Shown here piece after piece: positions 58,478 to 64,000 of a stretch of 64,000 nt of DNA; the stretch's first letter is position 1, and the number at the start of each line of letters is the position of its first letter. The stretch is taken from assembly GCF_025698545.1 (NCBI RefSeq), contig NC_068569.1:19840001-19904000 (forward strand), given 5' to 3'. The translations under genes were made by a program, and so were the position numbers. Under the pieces are notes generated by a model, which saw nothing but the letters and a program-made list of their open reading frames with translations, was not told the DNA's origin and did not search any database. The DNA is from Gossypium raimondii. Its lineage: Eukaryota; Streptophyta; Magnoliopsida; Malvales; Malvaceae.

Positions 58478-61400
58478 ACTGCTATACAAACATGTTCACC
58501 ATACTATTTTGAACTTCCAATAGCTTATGCCTTGGGTTTTAACCATTTTTTGCCCCCGCCCCTTTTGATTATTATAGAAAGTAAGTAGATACCAAACCAG
58601 CAATAGTGTATAATTCGTTGCAAGATGATGGAGCTGTTGAGATGATCAGATATCACTGCAAACTGTGTTGCTGAGAGTATTCCTTTTGTTTTGATTGTGG
58701 GTGATTGTAGATGCTTTGTCACGGTATCTTTTTTTGTTATACCTAACCTATCCAATCCTATATACTTTTATTAGGTTAGGAGATCATTTTACCGGGGTAA
58801 ATTTTAATAGTTTTACGGTTGAATTTAGTAAATGCAATTGTTTCCGTTATTCATCAAATTGATTTGATATTACCACTAAATAGGAGCAAATCGCAGTCAA
58901 CGTTCACCATACTAGGCAACACACCTAAGCAATTTCTGTAATGGAGAACGCTTCAAATTGATTCAATATTTCTATTGATGAACATTTAAATCAAGGTAAT
59001 TGGTATTGTATTGGATGTACTATTTTGGTACCCGTTTGTTTTGGAATATTATTTTAAATTTATTAAAAAATATTTATAATTTAAATGAATAAGATTAAAT
59101 AAATTTTAAATATAAAATATTTATTAATAAATTCTACAAATAAAATTTCATCATTCAACAAACAAAAAAAAACAAAATCTTGTACATTAAACTACAAAAT
59201 TACCTCATGTATTGTAAATTTTTTTTCTTTTTTGCAACTTTATTCATGTATCAGCTAATGCGGCCGGTTTGGTCGAAATAGAGCAAAAAGGGTCAGTGCA
59301 ATTGGCATAACTCGGAATTTTCTTCTATGCAAAAAAAGAAAATTAAATGTTTCGCCTTACTGATGAAATGGTGCACACGGCCCGTTACAGTCAAAATTAG
59401 TGCAGAATTGACTGCTTTGATTAAACATCAAAAAGATATCTAAATATTTTTAATTTGCTCAAAATTCTACACGCATAGTTTATGTGATAACTGGACTATT
59501 AAATATAATAAACTATACAAAAGAAAATGAAAATGTATAAAATCAATTTAATTTTTACAAATTTTAAATTGAATCCTTTCAAATAATCAATGTGTAAAAT
59601 GTTTGTCTACATTAGGGTCATATATTGACCGTTCCAACTAATTGAAAAATTACAAAACAAATCGTTCTCTTTTTCAACCCAAGACATTATACTATTTAAT
59701 GTCTCCATTTTAATTTTATTTTTATATTAACTTTTAATATTTCAAATCTATCGTTTCAATCAAATTTTATAAATATATATATATATATTAGGCTACACAA
59801 AATTTTAGTCTATAAATAATAAGAATCCTATGGATTGGGTGAGTAAAAACTGATGTATCTATATTTAATTCATAAATAACCTTCCTGAAAAAATAGTTAT
59901 ACAATTAAAATACTTCAAAAATTGTGATAATAGTCTATATTTTCAAATTAAACTATGATTTAAATTAATAAAATTAAACCATGATTTGAATTAATAAAAC
60001 TAAACCATGATTTAAATTAACACTTCATTCAAATTGAAATAAGTCATAATTTAAATCAATATATTCAAATTTATAATAATTCAAATCAACGTAATCCCCA
60101 AAAATTTCAAATGGTTCGAATATTTGCTCAACCAATATGAAATTTGAATTAATTTGTTTAAAAATCAGAACTAACTTTTAAATAAATATTTAGAATCCAT
60201 ATCCTTAAATTTAAATTTTAAAATATTACAAATCCCAATAATAATATATAAAATTTCAAAACACATTATTGCTTTTAAGAGAAAATTGAATTTTGTTTTT
60301 ATGAAATAAAAACAAATTTCGTTTCAAAACTATTTAAATTTGATAATTTAAGCAAAATTGAAATAAATTTATTTCAATAAAAATGATTTGATACAAGCTA
60401 CCAAATCAAATAGTCAATAGTTACTATATTCCTAATAAAAACATTTGGCTTACGAAAATTTAAAAAAATTATGAGAAATTAATATAAAGCTTCAAAAGAA
60501 GCCCAATTGATTAGGCGTCCATTTATCCAAGAATAGTTTTATTAAAATCCATTTTATTTTTATTTTTATTAATATCCAATACAATAATCATCACCATTTA
60601 AATGTGTAAAATTCATGCAAAACCCTTCTATTAAATGTGAAAATCAACTTGTGAATGATGAATAAATATGCATGGGATAATAATGGATGAAAATGTAATG
60701 TGGGTGAAGTCAAACCCGAAATAACCTCAGTTCAAATCATCATTGTATAAAATAAAATCAAAAGCTTCAAGACGCATTAGCCATGTCACTACGTTTAAGC
60801 TTCTATTGTCCCTTAATAAAGCCCAATGACTATCTATGTCTTGCACTAAAGAAAACAATTCACTAAACATTGGTGGAGTATAGCAAGAGTATACCCAAAT
60901 TCTATAAACAAAATTCAGCAGTAATTCTTTATAAAATAAACATTAGAAGACTCATATATATTTATAGATATATAATTATTCAATAAATATCTATTTGGAT
61001 AGTCGCATCTATCAAGAATGAACATAATTATTTATTACATATTATTTGGATAATCATATTTTCTTCGTTAATAATCAAATAACGTAATTTTCAGTAATAA
61101 GAAACACACCTCATAAATAGTAAAAACTCTTGATTAATAATCAAATAACATAAATTTTAATTATTTTATAATTTTCATGTATAAATATATTTTAAAAATA
61201 TTTCAACATTCATTTTCTTTAAATAAATAAAATTTTATATATTTCAATTGTGAATATGACAAAACTTATCTAACAAATAAAACATTGACTCGAAAGTTTG
61301 AAGAGTGACGAAGGCATGTTACTTTGTTTTATTTGCAAGAAAAAATATTTATGAGAATATTTTGTTTTGCAAACAAGAATTTGTAAGAAAAATTGTAATT

Positions 61401-62111
61401 TTAGAAATTTTGAGGCATATTCTCGATTAGTAAAAGTGGTGAGTTGAATCATAAAGTTATGGTTTTATATTCTATTCTATGAGACCTTTACAACGGTATA
61501 TTATATGCTTAAAATGATTGAGTGATAAATGAGAAATTGATACTTAAAGTAAGCCATTTCGAATATTTGTTGAGGAAAATAAAAGTTTAGATCCGATATT
61601 AATTAAATACCAATTATGAAATATGTATATATCGAGAACTCACTTAAAAATTCTTGAATAACTAAGCTTGAAATCTTGTTTTGAGATATTTAAAATATTT
61701 TCTAAAATCTATATTTAAGTACATAAATGAAATAAAATTTACTCTTAAAAAATATTAAAATTCTAAAATACATCATTTTTTTTAGAACAACTATTCTATA
61801 ATAATAAAATATTTATAACAATAATAAACTTAACATAGAAAGAACTATAGATTTATATATTACGTATAATGTTTTTGTTTGCATGGCAGTTCGCCATCTG
61901 TTTGAATTTACAGTAATATGAATCTCAGTTGCCATCTGTTTGGTCACACCCAAACCTAGACACTGTCTCACATGCTCGTCTTTTATGTGTGTATATATAT
62001 TCACACACATACATACATATTGCTGACAATTTCTCATGAACCATCCTGCCCAATGAAAATTTTCTGAGTAAACTGCTTCTGAAACTCCCAACTTTCATTC
62101 TCCATCATCTT
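58478..62111. other. AT-rich intergenic spacer
   Basis: The first 250 bp are probably the TPR8 3' UTR. The rest is very AT-rich, with no supported gene. It has short direct repeats such as TAAACCATGATTTAAATTAA and variants at 59940-60020 (three units), and TAATCAAATAACRTAA phrases near 61070 and 61140. Frames of 60-92 codons on either strand have no recognisable family. Confidence 0.45.
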
Positions 62112-63033
62112 TTGGCCCAAATTTTAGCTACACTTTTTCTATCCCAAACATTTCGCTTTCTTACTCCAGATTTCGAAGGTATTTTGGATCATCACGTCTT
62201 TATTCCAATCGTTTGTTTTTTTCCTTCTGGATTTTTCAATGTTGCCCGTTTTTATTTTATCTTTAATTTCTTTTTTGCCCTTTTTGAAAATGTGGGTTCT
62301 TTTTTTTTTCATTCATTAGACTGCTACTTGTGATTTATGACATATTGTCTGAATTGATTTACACAGAAATGTGTGTGTGTGTGCGTGTGCATGTATTTTG
62401 GAATTGATGCAATGTTTGTTTACCCATTTGTTTATCTTTAAATTAGCTTTAGGCCTTTTGTTGTTCCTCCGGATGATTGGTCCCTGAAACTTCGCTATGA
62501 GGGAAGGTAGAAGCCGGCCAGAACTAGGATGGTGAATAGCATAATACTAGTATATCTGTATTATATGATTAATATAAAAAATCTGTATTATAATGCTGGC
62601 TTGGTTAAAACAATATTGACCTATGATGGTCATAATTATAATAGGAACTTGGGTTTTGTTCTGTGTCATTGCCTGTGCTTCCTCGTAAGAGTTTCATATT
62701 GTAACAACCGATCATGTTAAGACTCTGTGTGTGTGTGCACACATATATGCAGTTGCATGTGCTTTTTGTCATGTATGGCTTGGCTGGAACCAGGCAAGGT
62801 TTGGTTATGTTATGAGGGATAGAACTTTGTTGTGCTTTTGGCTTGTTTCTACCTAGCTAGTTTCTATTTGGTTTATTGCTATCTTGCAGACTTTCAAGAA
62901 TAAGGCAAGTAAAACGACTTTGAATTGTTCTGGTACTCTTTCTTGGTTAATGATCATGGTTGGATGTGATTCTATTTTCAGGGTAAATTGAAGAGGTAGG
63001 TTCTGCCAAGCCAAAGCACAAAATCCTATAAAT
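62112..63033 (+). promoter_or_regulatory. promoter and probable spliced 5' UTR of the LACS9-like gene
   Basis: Composition shifts from AT-rich to T-rich, transcript-like DNA. A possible UTR exon ends at TTTCGAAG followed by GTATTTTGG near 62179, and TTTTCAG before GGTAAATTGAAG near 62980 may be the acceptor of the exon that contains the ATG. (TG)n-rich tracts are at 62370-62390 and 62725-62740. UTR structure is inference. Confidence 0.4.
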
Positions 63034-63701
63034 ATGAATGGTTATATTGTTGGTGCGATTGTCCCCATTGTTCTTGTGCTCCTTCGAAATTCAAAGAGGG
63101 TGAAGAAGCGAGGAGTGCTGGTTGATGTTGGTGGGGAACCTGGGTACGCAATCCGAAACATTCGGTTTCCATTCCCTCTAGAAACAGCATGGGAAGGTTT
63201 ATCTACACTTGCAGAACTTTTTGAGCAGTCATGTAAGCAGAACAGCAATAAAAGCTTGCTTGGCACTAGGAAACTGATTTCGAGTGAGGTTGAAGTAACT
63301 GAAGATGGAAGATCCTTTGAGAAGCTTCATTATGGAGAATATGTATGGTTGACATATGCTGAAACATTTGCAGCTGTGTGCTATTTTGCTTCTGGTTTAG
63401 TTCAACTTGGTCATAAAAGGGGAGAACGCGTGGCAATCTTTGCTGATACAAGAGAAGAATGGTTCATTGCATTGCAGGTCTGACTAATGTTTTCTGAAAT
63501 TTTCTATTAATTTCCATGCCTGTTTGTTTAAAATTTTGACTGATATGTTAACTCATGCCAGGTCCTTCCTTTGCGCTCCTTCAAATTAGAGAAAGTAATT
63601 GATACATGTTATTTTTTCAGGCCTGCTTTAGGCGCAATGTCACTGTGGTGACAATATATGCATCTTTGGGGGAGGAGGCTTTATGTCACTCATTAAATGA
63701 G
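63034..63701 (+). CDS. LACS9: long-chain acyl-CoA synthetase, LACS9-like, N-terminal part (runs off the right edge)
   Basis: Two coding exons are visible, 63034-63477 and 63621-63701, joined in frame (175 residues); the remaining exons and the AMP-binding core lie beyond the window. LACS enzymes activate fatty acids with ATP and CoA; LACS9 is the major plastid-envelope form that serves export of new fatty acids. Seen are a hydrophobic N-terminal anchor ([15 protein letters not shown]), then [73 protein letters not shown], and [20 protein letters not shown] in exon 2. The [10 protein letters not shown] and [10 protein letters not shown] wording fits LACS9 better than LACS8. The ATG at 63034 matches the family start. 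Confidence 0.92.
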
Positions 63702-64000
63702 GTCCTCTATCCCTCTCTCTGTCTATCTATATCTATACATGTTTGTATCAATATTCTTTACTTGCGAAATAGTTAACTTTTTCTTGAACTAATATTTTTA
63801 TCAGTCCTTAAGAAACTATATCTGTTCTTAATTTGCTTCCCTCAGAGGTGAATTGTCTTTTCTTATTTCTTACATGTTTATATAAATTGTTTAGAACCTG
63901 CCGGTAGTTGATTAACGATTCAATAATATTTGCTGAGTTTATTTTTATTCATTGTAATTACTATGCCTTTTGTCCAAAATTTCATCACTGAGCTTGTTAG

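Overview
The window is plant nuclear DNA, most likely from cotton (Gossypium) or a close Malvaceae relative. The evidence is intron-rich genes with plant-type protein families, very AT-rich spacers, a plant tRNA-Ser, and LTR sequences with ends I associate with cotton Ty3/gypsy elements. The species call is inference from repeat style and protein similarity, not a search result.

Region by region: positions 1-11.2 kb are a nest of LTR retrotransposon fossils. The first is a minus-strand Ogre/Tat-like Ty3/gypsy element cut by the left edge, with gag, an extra DUF7745-like ORF region, a primer-binding site and a long LTR; older LTR fragments follow. A tRNA-Ser(AGA) gene sits at 11.8 kb. From 12.1 to 25.8 kb I see no host protein gene. 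This stretch holds three remnants of LINE RNase H domains and many foldback (MITE-like) elements, including four copies of one family, plus a SINE-like element and a (TA)n tract.

From 25.9 kb the window is gene-rich: a WAT1-related/UMAMIT transporter (+, 7 exons); a HIRIP3-like histone chaperone with a CHZ domain (-, 9 exons); a divergently transcribed conserved plant protein like Arabidopsis At1g44770 (+, 6 exons); the TFIIH subunit TFB4/p34 (-, 11 exons); a decayed or incomplete host gene that I cannot name (+); a UDP-galactose transporter of the NST-KT group (-, 5 exons); a TPR8/SGT-like co-chaperone (+, 10 exons); and the first two coding exons of a LACS9-like long-chain acyl-CoA synthetase running off the right edge. 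All seven intact models were assembled by hand from frame-consistent GT/AG splice sites, and the six complete ones sum to whole codons.

The genes do not form a pathway. Their order resembles two Arabidopsis neighbourhoods: At1g44770-At1g44800 with At4g08300-At4g08320, and At1g77590-At1g77610. This suggests conserved microsynteny with fractionation. I found no CRISPR, rRNA or clearly new biological system. The most notable points are an internal exon-pair duplication in the HIRIP3 gene, the extra ORF in the Ogre-like element, the dense foldback family, and a foldback element about 100 bp upstream of the TPR8 start codon.
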